Source of the DNA: Xanthobacter dioxanivorans
GTDB taxonomy: Bacteria; Pseudomonadota; Alphaproteobacteria; Rhizobiales; Xanthobacteraceae
Direction: 5' to 3'
Assembly (NCBI RefSeq): GCF_016807805.1
Contig: NZ_CP063362.1
Location: forward strand, 3,142,501-3,206,500
DNA length: 64,000 nt
This document shows positions 21,821 through 33,007 of this stretch, piece by piece; within the stretch, counting starts at the first letter, position 1, and each line of letters opens with the position of its first letter. Under the pieces are notes generated by a model. It had not been told where the DNA came from. It ran no database searches and saw only the letters and a program-made list of their open reading frames with translations. The translations under genes and the position numbers were made by a program.

Positions 21821-23154
21821 GCCCGTCGCCTCCGCTCACCCTGCGCGAGCGGGAGGCGATCCTGCGGGCGCTGGCGTCGGGCCTGGTCCCGCGTCTCGGG
21901 CTGCGCCACATTCAGGCGGGGCGCGCCGCCGAGGCATCGCTGGTGCTGGCGGATATCGATCGGGTCGCCGGCGGCGGCGCGGCGCTGCGCTTCGTCGTCG
22001 GTGAACGTGGCGCCGGCAAGACCTTCCTCCTCAACCTCGTTCGTCTCGCCGCCCTAGAACGCGGGTTGGTGACCATCCACGCCGATCTGGCGCCCGACCG
22101 CCGCCTCCAGCCCGGCGGCGGGCAGGCCCGCCGCTTCTTTGCGCAGGCGGTCCGCAACATGGCGACACGCACCCGGCCGGAGGGCGGGGCCCTTGCGAGC
22201 GTGGTCGAGCGTTTCCTCATCGCCTGCGTCAGGCAGGCCGAGGCTCAGGGCGGGACGGTGGACCGCGTGATCGACGAGCGGCTGACCTCGTTGCGGGCAC
22301 AGGTGGAGGACCCCGCGGCCATTGATGACTATGCGGTCGTCCTCAAGGCCTATTGGCAGGGCAGCGAGGACGGGAACGGGCTCCTCACGGCCGCCGCGCT
22401 GCGCTGGCTGCGCGGCGGCTATTCCACCCGGCCGCAGACCCGGCAGGCGGTGGGTGCGCACACCCTTGTCGACGACGGCGGCATCGCCGACGCCCTGAAG
22501 CTCCTGGCCTCGTTTGTCCGGCTTGCCGGCTATGGCGGGCTTTTCGCCGTCTTCGACGACATGGAGAGCCTCTACGGTCTGGGGGATGCGCAGGCACGCG
22601 ACGAGAATTACGGGCAGATCCTGCGCATGCTCGAAGACATGCGCCCGGATCAAGACGCGGGTCACCAGACGCGCCCGGCGATCGGGCTCGGCATCGCCTT
22701 TGGCGGAACGCCGGAAGTCTTCTATGACACGCACCGCGGCCTCGCCGGGGTCCCGGCGCTGCGCGCGGGTCTGCCGGGGAGCCCCATCGCGGAGCTGTCC
22801 GGCACCGTCCTGCGGCTCGATGGCCTCACGCCGGAAGACCTGCGGGCGCTGCTCGTCCACGTGCGCGACGTATTCGCCTGCGGCGACGCCCAGAAACACC
22901 TCGTGCCCGACGCGGCGCTGCAGGCCTTCTCGGAGCATTGCGCCCGCCACCTGGGCGCCGCCTGGTTCCGGTCGCCGCGCCCGGCGGTCCGGTCCTTCGT
23001 GCAATTCCTCGGGGATCTCGAACAGAAGCCGGGCACGCGCTGGCAGGATGTCCTTGCCCATCTGCCCGTCATCGCCGACAGCGAGGCAGAGGACTTCGAG
23101 GCGGTCGAGCCGGCGCCCCTCCCCTCTGAGCGGGGAGCCGTCCCTGCGTCCTAA
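21817..23154 (+). CDS. BrxD-like (DUF2791) P-loop ATPase
   Basis: A 445-residue P-loop ATPase of the DUF2791/BrxC-BrxD-like family known from BREX and related systems. Walker A is GERGAGKT at residues 62-69, followed by HADLAPDRRLQ near residue 89, which matches the family's diagnostic post-Walker strand. Walker B is GLFAVFDDME at about 241-250. The middle and C-terminal parts are helical with no nuclease motif. It overlaps the TerB-domain gene by four bases (ATGA), so the pair forms one unit. A TerB protein plus this ATPase is usually joined by a superfamily II helicase; none is next to it here. A role in DNA processing or phage defence is inference. Confidence 0.82.
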   Translation: MSPSPPLTLREREAILRALASGLVPRLGLRHIQAGRAAEASLVLADIDRVAGGGAALRFVVGERGAGKTFLLNLVRLAALERGLVTIHADLAPDRRLQPGGGQARRFFAQAVRNMATRTRPEGGALASVVERFLIACVRQAEAQGGTVDRVIDERLTSLRAQVEDPAAIDDYAVVLKAYWQGSEDGNGLLTAAALRWLRGGYSTRPQTRQAVGAHTLVDDGGIADALKLLASFVRLAGYGGLFAVFDDMESLYGLGDAQARDENYGQILRMLEDMRPDQDAGHQTRPAIGLGIAFGGTPEVFYDTHRGLAGVPALRAGLPGSPIAELSGTVLRLDGLTPEDLRALLVHVRDVFACGDAQKHLVPDAALQAFSEHCARHLGAAWFRSPRPAVRSFVQFLGDLEQKPGTRWQDVLAHLPVIADSEAEDFEAVEPAPLPSERGAVPAS

Positions 23155-23189
23155 CGGGGTGGCACCGTGCCGGCATCGGCCCCAGGCCG

Positions 23190-25085
23190 TCAGGTCAGGT
23201 AGCCGCGCTCCAGCAGGAAGGCCAGCACCTCCTCGGCACCGGCCTCCGGGGAGAGCGCCCCGCCGGCGATGGTGATCTCCGCACCGAGGGGCGCCTCATA
23301 GGGACTGTCGATGCCGGTGAAGTTCTTGATCTGGCCGGCACGGGCCCGCTTGTAGAGGCCCTTGACGTCGCGACCTTCGGCGACCTCCAGCGGCGTGTCG
23401 ACGAAGATCTCGACGAACTCGCCGTCGCCCATCAGCTCGCGCGCCATCTGCCGCTCCGCCCGGAACGGGGAGATGAAGGAGACCAGCACGATCAGCCCGG
23501 CATCCACGAACAGACGCGACACCTCGGCGACGCGGCGGATGTTCTCCACCCGGTCGGCGTCGGTGAAGCCGAGGTCCTTGTTGAGGCCGTGCCGCACATT
23601 GTCGCCGTCCAGCAGATAGGTGTGCCGGCCCAGCGCGTTGAGGCGTTTTTCCAGGAGGTTGGCGATGGTGGACTTGCCCGCCCCCGACAGGCCGGTGAAC
23701 CACAGCACCACCGGGCGCTGGCGCTTCAGCGCCGCGCGGCTGTCCTTGGAGACGTCGAGGGCCTGCCAGTGCACGTTGGTGGCGCGCCTGAGGCCGAAAT
23801 CCACCATGCCAGCGCCGACCGTCTGGTTGGTCATGCGGTCGATGACGATGAAGGCACCGGTCTGCGGCACCTTCGCATAGGGGTCGAAGGCGATGGGATC
23901 GTGGGTGGCGATGTTCACCACCGCCACGTCGTTCAGCGCCAGCGTCTTGGCGGCGAGCTTCTGGAAGGTGTTGACGTCCACCCGGTGCTTGATCTCGGTC
24001 ACCGACACGCCGACCGTGCGGCTGCCGATCTTCATGAGATAGGGCCGTCCCGGGAGCAGGGGCTCCTCGTGCATCCAGATGAGATGGGCGGCGAACTGGT
24101 CCGACACCTCCGGACGCGCGTCGGCGGCCGCGATGACGTCGCCGCGGGAGGCGTCGATCTCGTCCCTCAGCGTCACCGTGACGGCCTCGCCGGCGCCGGC
24201 TTCCGCAAGGAGCCCATCCTGCGTGACGATGGAGGCGATCTCGGACGTGGCGCCGGAGCCGGCGACCACCACGGCATCGCCCACCCGCACCACGCCGGAG
24301 GCGATGGTGCCCGAGAAGCCGCGGAAATTGAGGTCCGGCCGGTTCACCCACTGCACCGGCAGGCGGAACGGGCGCGCGCGCGCCTCGCTCTCCACCTCCA
24401 CGGTGTCGAGGTGCTGCAGCAGGGACGGGCCCTCGTACCACGCCGTGTTGGTGCTCTTCTCGATCACGTTGTCGCCGTGGCGGGCCGACAGCGGGATGGG
24501 AACCAGCGTCTCGAAGCCGAAGTCGCTGGCGAAGTTCCTGTAGGCCGCGACGATCTCCTCGAACACCTGCTGCGAATAGTCGACGAGGTCGATCTTGTTC
24601 ACCGCCAGCACCACGTGCTTCAGCCCGAGCAGGGAGACGATGAAGGAGTGGCGGCGCGTCTGGGTGAGGATGCCCTTGCGCGCGTCCACCAGGATCACGG
24701 CGAGATCAGAATTGGAGGCGCCCGTCGCCATGTTGCGCGTGTACTGCTCGTGGCCGGGGGTGTCGGCGACGATGAACTTGCGCCTGTCGGTGGCGAAGAA
24801 GCGGTAGGCGACGTCGATGGTGATGCCCTGCTCGCGCTCGGCGGCGAGGCCGTCCACCAGCAGCGCGAAGTCGAGGTCTTCCCCCGCGGTGCCGTGCTTG
24901 CGGGAATCGGAGGCCAGCGTCGCCAGCTGGTCCTCGAACAGCAGCTTGGTGTCGTAGAGCAGGCGGCCGATGAGGGTGGACTTGCCGTCGTCGACGCTGC
25001 CACAGGTGAGGAAGCGCAAAAGGCTCTTCTGCTCGTGGGCGGCGAGGTAGTCGGCGAAGGCGCTGTGCGCGGGGGCCTCGTTCAT
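23190..25085 (-). CDS. cysNC: Bifunctional sulfate adenylyltransferase subunit 1 / APS kinase (CysN/C)
   Basis: A 631-residue fusion. The N-terminal GTPase part (CysN) has GSVDDGKST near residue 29, DTPGHEQY and NKIDLVD, and drives APS synthesis by CysD. The C-terminal APS kinase (CysC) starts near residue 450 with P-loop GLSGAGKST at 465-473 and makes PAPS. The fusion is the NodQ-like arrangement common in alphaproteobacteria. The ATG overlaps the cysD stop by one base (TGATG), so translation is coupled. The two genes form a complete sulfate-activation pair. No nod genes are nearby, so a housekeeping role in cysteine synthesis or sulfation is most likely. Confidence 0.96.
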   Translation of the reverse strand: MNEAPAHSAFADYLAAHEQKSLLRFLTCGSVDDGKSTLIGRLLYDTKLLFEDQLATLASDSRKHGTAGEDLDFALLVDGLAAEREQGITIDVAYRFFATDRRKFIVADTPGHEQYTRNMATGASNSDLAVILVDARKGILTQTRRHSFIVSLLGLKHVVLAVNKIDLVDYSQQVFEEIVAAYRNFASDFGFETLVPIPLSARHGDNVIEKSTNTAWYEGPSLLQHLDTVEVESEARARPFRLPVQWVNRPDLNFRGFSGTIASGVVRVGDAVVVAGSGATSEIASIVTQDGLLAEAGAGEAVTVTLRDEIDASRGDVIAAADARPEVSDQFAAHLIWMHEEPLLPGRPYLMKIGSRTVGVSVTEIKHRVDVNTFQKLAAKTLALNDVAVVNIATHDPIAFDPYAKVPQTGAFIVIDRMTNQTVGAGMVDFGLRRATNVHWQALDVSKDSRAALKRQRPVVLWFTGLSGAGKSTIANLLEKRLNALGRHTYLLDGDNVRHGLNKDLGFTDADRVENIRRVAEVSRLFVDAGLIVLVSFISPFRAERQMARELMGDGEFVEIFVDTPLEVAEGRDVKGLYKRARAGQIKNFTGIDSPYEAPLGAEITIAGGALSPEAGAEEVLAFLLERGYLT

Positions 25086-25993
25086 CAGAAATATCCCTCG
25101 CGCTTCTTCTTCTCCATGGAGGCGGCCTCGTCATGGTCGATGAGGCGGCCGGCGCGCTCCGACGTGCGGGCGAGCAGCATCTCCCGCACGATGGCCTCCA
25201 GGGTGTCCGCGTCGCTGTCGATGGCGGCGGTGAGCGGGTAGCAGCCCAGCGTGCGGAAGCGCACCCGGCGCTGCTCGGGGGTTTCGCCCGGCTTCAGCGG
25301 CAGGCGCTCGTCGTCCACCATGATCAGCTGGCCGTCGCGCTCCACCACCGGCCGCTCGGCGGCAAAATAGAGCGGCACGATGGGGATGTTCTCCGCCAGG
25401 ATGTATTGCCAGATGTCGAGCTCGGTCCAGTTGGACAGCGGGAACACCCGGATGCTCTCCCCCGGCCGGACGCGGGCGTTGTAGAGGTTCCACAGCTCGG
25501 GCCGCTGGTTCTTCGGGTCCCAGCCGTGACTGGCGGTACGGAAGGAGAAGATGCGCTCCTTGGCGCGGCTCTTCTCCTCGTCGCGGCGGGCGCCGCCGAA
25601 GGCCGCGTCGAAGCCGTGCAACGTCAGCGCCTCCTTGAGCGCCTCGGTCTTCATCACGTGGGTGTAGAGGGAGGAGCCGTGGTCGAACGGGTTGATGCCC
25701 CGGGCGAGGCCGTCCTCGTTCTTGTGGACGATGAGGTCGAAGCCGAGGCGCCTCGCCATCTCGTCGCGGAAGGCGATCATCTCCTGGAATTTCCAGGTGG
25801 TGTCGATGTGCATGAGCGGAAACGGCGGGCGCGAGGGATAGAACGCCTTCACCGCGAGATGCAGCATCACGGCGGAATCCTTGCCGATGGAATACAGCAT
25901 CACCGGGTTGCGGAACTCCGCCGCCACCTCGCGCATGATGAAGATGGATTCGGCTTCCAGACGCTTCAGATGCGTCATCCGTTCAGAACTCAT
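25085..25993 (-). CDS. cysD: Sulfate adenylyltransferase subunit 2
   Basis: A 302-residue CysD, exactly the E. coli length, that forms APS from ATP and sulfate with the GTPase CysN. The ATP-pyrophosphatase loop is [13 protein letters not shown] near residue 35. Other hallmarks are [15 protein letters not shown] near residue 135 and [11 protein letters not shown] near residue 248. I start at ATG 25993 ([17 protein letters not shown]) by match to the family N-terminus; a start at 25978 is possible. It is upstream of and coupled to cysNC. An AT-rich palindrome about 100 bases upstream may be a regulator site. Confidence 0.96.
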   Translation of the reverse strand: MSSERMTHLKRLEAESIFIMREVAAEFRNPVMLYSIGKDSAVMLHLAVKAFYPSRPPFPLMHIDTTWKFQEMIAFRDEMARRLGFDLIVHKNEDGLARGINPFDHGSSLYTHVMKTEALKEALTLHGFDAAFGGARRDEEKSRAKERIFSFRTASHGWDPKNQRPELWNLYNARVRPGESIRVFPLSNWTELDIWQYILAENIPIVPLYFAAERPVVERDGQLIMVDDERLPLKPGETPEQRRVRFRTLGCYPLTAAIDSDADTLEAIVREMLLARTSERAGRLIDHDEAASMEKKKREGYF

Positions 25994-26334
25994 CGACCCG
26001 TCCGTCTCGCTGTTCCCGGCGCGAACCGTCGCCCTCATCCTCGCGCGCGGCGTGCCGTCGTCAAACCCGACCCATCCGCGAGGTGTAGAACGATTAATTC
26101 ATGTGAATTGATGCATTCCCCGCGAGTGAGGCGCGCAAATTCCTCCATTTTTGCGGCGACCGCAAGGGGACCGCGCCGGCGGCGTGCCCGGCAACCGCGA
26201 TTCCGCTGTTCCGCCCGGTGCGCGCGGGGCTAAGCTTCACCACGCGTTTTCCCGCCCGGCCGCAGGCGGAGAGGATGGGCAGGAGGACGCGAGCGCCCAG
26301 GCACGCCTTGCCAACCGAGATGAGGACCGTCGCC
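25994..26334. other. Divergent intergenic region upstream of cysD
   Basis: About 341 bases between cysD and the divergent small repeat protein. It contains an AT-rich patch at 26085-26115, unusual for this DNA, that includes a palindrome. Both promoters probably lie here. I see no gene or RNA structure. Confidence 0.5.
26096..26109. promoter_or_regulatory. Palindrome upstream of cysD
   Basis: Arms AATTCA and TGAATT flank TG, about 100 bases upstream of the cysD start. It is a candidate operator for a sulfur-related regulator. The assignment is by position only. Confidence 0.4.
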
Positions 26335-26679
26335 ATGACAGGACAGCCGCAGCCTCGCGCCCATGCTTCCGGAACCGCGGCCGAAGGCGCGCCGGCCGCA
26401 AGAGGCGGGCTGGCGCAACGGCGTCGCCACGTCGTCCTGCGCAAGGGAGCGCTCGGCGCCGGCTCGGCCGGTGCCGGTGCCGTCGGAGCGGTGGCTGTCG
26501 GCGCATTGGTGGTTGGGGCGCTGACGGTCGGCGCCCTGGCGATCGGCGCGCTCGCCATCGGCCGCCTGCGCATCGGACGGGCACGCATCGTCCGCCTGGA
26601 GATCGACGAACTGGTGGTGGGCCGGATGGAAAGGGCCGCCGGCGGCGAAGCGGTGTCACCGCCTCGCCGCCCTCTTTGA
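26335..26679 (+). CDS. Small pentad-repeat protein of unknown function
   Basis: A 114-residue protein. Residues about 49-98 are ten near-perfect five-residue repeats of the pattern x(V/I)G(A/R)L, ending with more charged units such as RIVRL and EIDEL. This period is expected for a right-handed pentapeptide-type beta-helix, although the units are hydrophobic and glycine-rich rather than the common A(D/N)LxN type. The first 35 residues are polar and arginine-rich, and no signal peptide is seen. ATG 26335 is my choice; ATG 26320 is also possible. It is divergent from cysD and converges on uvrB. I recall similar small proteins as conserved hypotheticals in Hyphomicrobiales; no function is known to me. 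Confidence 0.65.
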   Translation: MTGQPQPRAHASGTAAEGAPAARGGLAQRRRHVVLRKGALGAGSAGAGAVGAVAVGALVVGALTVGALAIGALAIGRLRIGRARIVRLEIDELVVGRMERAAGGEAVSPPRRPL

Positions 26680-26734
26680 TCGGTCGCTGCTGATTTCACC
26701 GCCTCGATGAAACAAGGCGCCGCACGCCGCTGCC

Positions 26735-29332
<2,598 letters not shown>

Positions 29333-29377
29333 GGGGGGAATATGGGCCGCGCCACCCCGGCTCGCAACGCCGTGCAC

Positions 29378-30043
29378 CTACCGCGGGATCGTTTCCACGG
29401 CGCCGACCATCTGCTTGCCGTCAAACGAGAGGTTGTAGGCGCGCTTGAGCTGAGCCTTGATCTTCGGCTCCAGGGCTTTCAGCTTGATCGCAAGGTCGGC
29501 GGAGAAGCCCGCGTCCCGCTTCACCCCGAAATGCACGTCTCCCAGGTAAACCGCGCGGATCTGGTAGACCGCGCGGGCGGAGCGTTCGCTCATATAGGCT
29601 GCGGCGCAGCCCCGCCGGGACACGAGCTGGCTGAAGACGGCGTTGGCCTGTTCCTGAGATACATAGCGCTTCACGACCCGGGTCAATTTGAGTTCGTAAT
29701 AGTCCGAAAGGGAGCCCTGCAATTCCGCCGACACCACCGACAATTTGAGGCCCGATACGCCGCCGCTGACCGAAAACGTCGAGAGCAGGTCGATGTCGGC
29801 GACGGTGCTTTCATCCTGATACGAAATGCCCTTCAAGAGGCTCGCCGGCATGTCGCACAAGAGCGCGATCGACACCGGTCCCTGACCGTTCGATCCCGCC
29901 CGATCGTAGGACGTGTAGAGATAGGCGGCCCGAATTCCGGTTTCCGGAGGGGAGACGGCGCGGGCACCGAAGGGAACGCCGCCGGCGCACCCGGCGAGGC
30001 CGAAGCCGAGTCCAAGAGCCGCCATCAAAGGATATTTATTCAT
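29378..30043 (-). CDS. Predicted lipoprotein of unknown function
   Basis: A 221-residue secreted lipoprotein. The signal is MNKYPLMAALGLGFGLAGC, with lipobox LAGC and the lipidated cysteine at residue 19. The mature part is soluble and mixed alpha/beta, with cysteines near residues 64 and 145. I do not recognise the family. Start ATG 30043 follows a GGGGG stretch. A small inverted repeat (CAACT-TTT-AGTTG) lies just upstream at 30066-30078 in an AT-rich promoter region. It ends 45 bases before the uvrB start, so it could share a transcript with uvrB. Confidence 0.65.
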   Translation of the reverse strand: MNKYPLMAALGLGFGLAGCAGGVPFGARAVSPPETGIRAAYLYTSYDRAGSNGQGPVSIALLCDMPASLLKGISYQDESTVADIDLLSTFSVSGGVSGLKLSVVSAELQGSLSDYYELKLTRVVKRYVSQEQANAVFSQLVSRRGCAAAYMSERSARAVYQIRAVYLGDVHFGVKRDAGFSADLAIKLKALEPKIKAQLKRAYNLSFDGKQMVGAVETIPR

Positions 30044-30287
30044 GATTGCCCCCAATCAATGATTTCAACTTTTAGTTGTGACAGATTCGCGCGCACGGTC
30101 AACGCGAGACGGGGGCTCATCTCCCTCTTTGATTGTGTGTGATAAATTTGCATCCATGAGTGGCGATCGCCGCACGGACGCCGCCGGGGAAACGCGTGCA
30201 TGGGAGAAGCAACAGGGACGGCCCGCATGGTCGCAACGACCCTGATGGTCCATCATGCAGGCCGGTTAATCGTCCTGAAGCTGCCCC

Positions 30288-30650
30288 ATGCCCTCCCTGA
30301 CGTCTCTCCTGCCACCGCAGATCCTGCCCATCGTCATGCTGGTCGCCTCGAACGTCTTCATGACGTTCGCCTGGTACGGCCACCTCAAGCACAAGTCGTC
30401 ACCACTGCTCATCGCCATCGTGGCAAGCTGGGGCATTGCATTTTTCGAGTATTGCCTCGCCGTTCCGGCCAACCGCTTCGGCTCGGAAGTCTATTCCACG
30501 GCGCAGCTCAAGACGATGCAGGAGGTCATCACCCTGCTTGTCTTTGCCGGTTTCTCCGTGCTCTACCTGAAGGAGCCGCTGGGCTGGAATCACCTCGTGG
30601 GCTTCGCCTTCATCGCCGGCGGCGCCTTCTTCATCTTCCACAAATTCTGA
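30288..30650 (+). CDS. DUF486 family membrane protein
   Basis: A 120-residue protein with four predicted membrane helices. It matches the DUF486 family, small proteins distantly related to the drug/metabolite transporter fold. Recognisable blocks are NVFMTFAWYGHLKHK near residue 22, SWGIAFFEYCLAVPANR near residue 47 and TMQEVITLLVFAGFS near residue 76. The whole protein is family-typical in length. Function is unknown in the family. It is a single gene that ends 4 bases before the end of a convergent glycosyltransferase-like gene. Confidence 0.88.
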   Translation: MPSLTSLLPPQILPIVMLVASNVFMTFAWYGHLKHKSSPLLIAIVASWGIAFFEYCLAVPANRFGSEVYSTAQLKTMQEVITLLVFAGFSVLYLKEPLGWNHLVGFAFIAGGAFFIFHKF

Positions 30651-30654
30651 GGGT

Positions 30655-31440
30655 CTATTCCCCGAGCGCCCGGCGCACCAGCGCCTCCACCTGGCCCACC
30701 GGCGCCTTCAGCCAGTCGTAGCCCGCGGGGATCTGTGCTTCCGCCAACTGCTCGGCGAAGCGCCCCACGTGACGCCGCGGATCGGCGCGGAACTGCGGCT
30801 GCGCCATGAAGAACTGCACCGACACGGTCGAGCAGGGATGCTTGGAGGCGGCCGAGAGATATTTCGGCACCTTCTTCGGCGGCCACCAGAATTTCCCGAA
30901 GCGCCGGTCGGCGTGATAGTGCTCGAATAGCCGGCCGTAGCCGTGCCAGTTCAGGGCGCGGCCGGTCACGGCGTAGTTGTTGGTGTAGATCACACGCTCG
31001 AGCGGGCGCAGCTCGATGATCGGATCGTACTGCGAGGCTTCGTAGGTGGTAAGCTGCGGGCCCACTAGGATCGACCCCCACCAGATGCCGTTCAGCGGCC
31101 GCGGGCAGGCGGCGGCCAGTTCCTCGAACAGGCTTGGCGCCAGCCAGTCGTCGTCGTCCACGAAGACGACGAGGTCGTCCTTCGCCGGCGTCGTGGCGCG
31201 CAGGGCCACGTGCGACATCACTTCGGCGCCGCGCACGGCGGAGAAGCTGGCACGGGAGAGCGCGGCGATCTCGTGGCGGAAGGTGCGGTAGTCCACCTTC
31301 AAGGCGCGGTCCCACAAGGCAATGAAGTCCACCAGCAGGTTTTCGTCGATGCCATGGCGCCTGAGGAAGCGCCGGGTGTCGTCCTCGGTCAGGGCCAGCC
31401 AGTCGGGGCTGTGTCGCACCGCGACGATGCGTTTACCCAT
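30655..31440 (-). CDS. Putative glycosyltransferase-like protein
   Basis: A 261-residue cytoplasmic protein. The stretch LVVFVDDDDWLAPSLFEEL (about residues 90-108) resembles the DxD metal/sugar-nucleotide motif of GT-A glycosyltransferases, and the preceding region could form the nucleotide-binding fold. The remainder (IELRPLERVIYTNNYAVTG, WWPPKKVPKYLSAASKHPCST) is not one I can assign to a numbered family. ATG 31440 follows CGGAG. No other glycan genes adjoin it: the upstream neighbour is 8-oxoguanine deaminase on the same strand, about 100 bases away. The assignment rests on the DDDDW motif. Confidence 0.55.
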   Translation of the reverse strand: MGKRIVAVRHSPDWLALTEDDTRRFLRRHGIDENLLVDFIALWDRALKVDYRTFRHEIAALSRASFSAVRGAEVMSHVALRATTPAKDDLVVFVDDDDWLAPSLFEELAAACPRPLNGIWWGSILVGPQLTTYEASQYDPIIELRPLERVIYTNNYAVTGRALNWHGYGRLFEHYHADRRFGKFWWPPKKVPKYLSAASKHPCSTVSVQFFMAQPQFRADPRRHVGRFAEQLAEAQIPAGYDWLKAPVGQVEALVRRALGE

Positions 31441-31543
31441 GGTCCACTCCGTTACGCCCCCGCGGTGCCGGCGGCGCCCGTTCCGGCGCGCCCCTCGCAT
31501 CCGGGTCGCCGGAAGCCAGACCGTTCCGCGCGGGCGTGTCTTA

Positions 31544-32908
31544 TCAAGCGCCGGCTTGGCGCGCCAGTTCGGCGGCCATGGCGTTGTGCCGCGCCACCGT
31601 CGCGGCAACATCGATGGTCAGAAGCCGGCCGTCCCGCACCACCACCTCTCCGTTGATGACGCTCAGGGCCACCTGCTGCGGCTGGCAGAACAGCAGCGCC
31701 GCCACCGGGTCGTGCAGCGCGCCGGCATAGGGCAGGGCGGACATGTCGAAGGCGACGAAGTCCGCCGCCATGTCGGGCGCGAGGGCGCCGATGTCGTCGC
31801 GCCGCAACACCCGCGCGCCGCCGAGGGTGGCCATTTCGAGGGCGCCGCGCGCGCTCATGGCATCGGGCCCGTTGGCCACGCGCTGGAGCAGCATGGCCTG
31901 CCGGGCCTCCCCCAGCAGGTGGCCCCCGTCGTTGGAGGCGGAGCCGTCCACGCCGAGGCCGACCCGGATCCCCTCGGCGCGGAAGCGATGGACCGGGGCG
32001 ATGCCGGAGCCAAGGCGCATGTTGGAGCACGGGCAATGGGCGATGCCCGTGCCGGTGCGGGCGAACAGGGAGATGCCCGGCTCGTCCAGCTTCACGCAGT
32101 GGGCGTGCCACACGTCCGGCCCCACCCAGTCGAGCTCCCGCACGTAGTCCGTCGGGCTCATGCCCAGGGTCTGGTGGGAGAACAGGACGTCCGAATCGTT
32201 CTCGGCGAGATGGGTGTGCAGCGTCAGGTCGTGGCTGCGGGCGAGGCGCGCGGTCTCGCGCATGAGGTCCCGGCTCACGGTGAACGGCGAGCACGGGGCG
32301 AGAACGATCCGCAGCATGGAGAAGCGGGCGGGGTCGTGATAGGCGCCGATGAGGCGCTCGGCATCCCGCATCACGAAGCCCTCGTCCTCCACCACCCGGT
32401 CCGGTGGCAGGCCGCCCTTGCTCTCGCCGACGCTCATGGAGCCGCGGGCGGCGTGGAAGCGCATGCCGATCTGCCGTGCGGCGCGGATCGAATCGTCGAG
32501 CCGGCAGCCGTTCGGATAGATGTAGAGGTGATCGGACGTGGTGGTGCAGCCGGACAGGATCAGCTCGGCCATGGCGGTGAGGGTGGAGGTCTCCACCATC
32601 GCCGGGGTCAGGCCGGCCCACAGCGGGTAGAGGGTGCGCAGCCAGGTGAAGAGCTCCCCGTCCTGCGCCGCGGGCACGGCCCGGGTCAGGCTCTGCACCA
32701 TGTGGTGGTGGGTGTTGACGAGGCCGGGCAGCACCACGTGGCCCGACAGGTCGATGACGGTGTCGGCGCCTTGCGGCAGCTCGGCGTCGCGGCCTACCGC
32801 CACGATCCGCCCGTTCTCGGCATAGAGGCCGCCGCCGGGGATCTCCCGCCGCTCCCCGTCCATGGTGACGAGCACGAGGGCATTCCTGGCGAGGAGGGTG
32901 GCGGGCAT
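31544..32908 (-). CDS. 8-oxoguanine deaminase (amidohydrolase superfamily)
   Basis: A 454-residue metal-dependent amidohydrolase. The metal-binding HxH is in PGLVNTHHHMVQSLTRA near residue 65. Further ligands are in HTHLAEND, the WHAHCVKLD block and VGLGVDGSASNDGGHL. The string VPAAQDGELFTWLRTLYPLWA near residue 80 is characteristic of the 8-oxoguanine deaminase group within the ATZ/TRZ family, which converts 8-oxoguanine to urate. ATG 32908 has GGAG at good spacing. The related 5-methylcytosine and guanine deaminases are less likely. It has no purine-catabolism neighbours in the window. Confidence 0.88.
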   Translation of the reverse strand: MPATLLARNALVLVTMDGERREIPGGGLYAENGRIVAVGRDAELPQGADTVIDLSGHVVLPGLVNTHHHMVQSLTRAVPAAQDGELFTWLRTLYPLWAGLTPAMVETSTLTAMAELILSGCTTTSDHLYIYPNGCRLDDSIRAARQIGMRFHAARGSMSVGESKGGLPPDRVVEDEGFVMRDAERLIGAYHDPARFSMLRIVLAPCSPFTVSRDLMRETARLARSHDLTLHTHLAENDSDVLFSHQTLGMSPTDYVRELDWVGPDVWHAHCVKLDEPGISLFARTGTGIAHCPCSNMRLGSGIAPVHRFRAEGIRVGLGVDGSASNDGGHLLGEARQAMLLQRVANGPDAMSARGALEMATLGGARVLRRDDIGALAPDMAADFVAFDMSALPYAGALHDPVAALLFCQPQQVALSVINGEVVVRDGRLLTIDVAATVARHNAMAAELARQAGA

Positions 32909-33007
32909 GGCAACTCCGGCGGGCGGCCGCAGCACGGCTGCGGTTCATGGCGTCCGCCGGCGATCTTAAGGGGCGGCCCGGCGAAGAAAAGCGCGCTTGT
33001 GGAAGGC

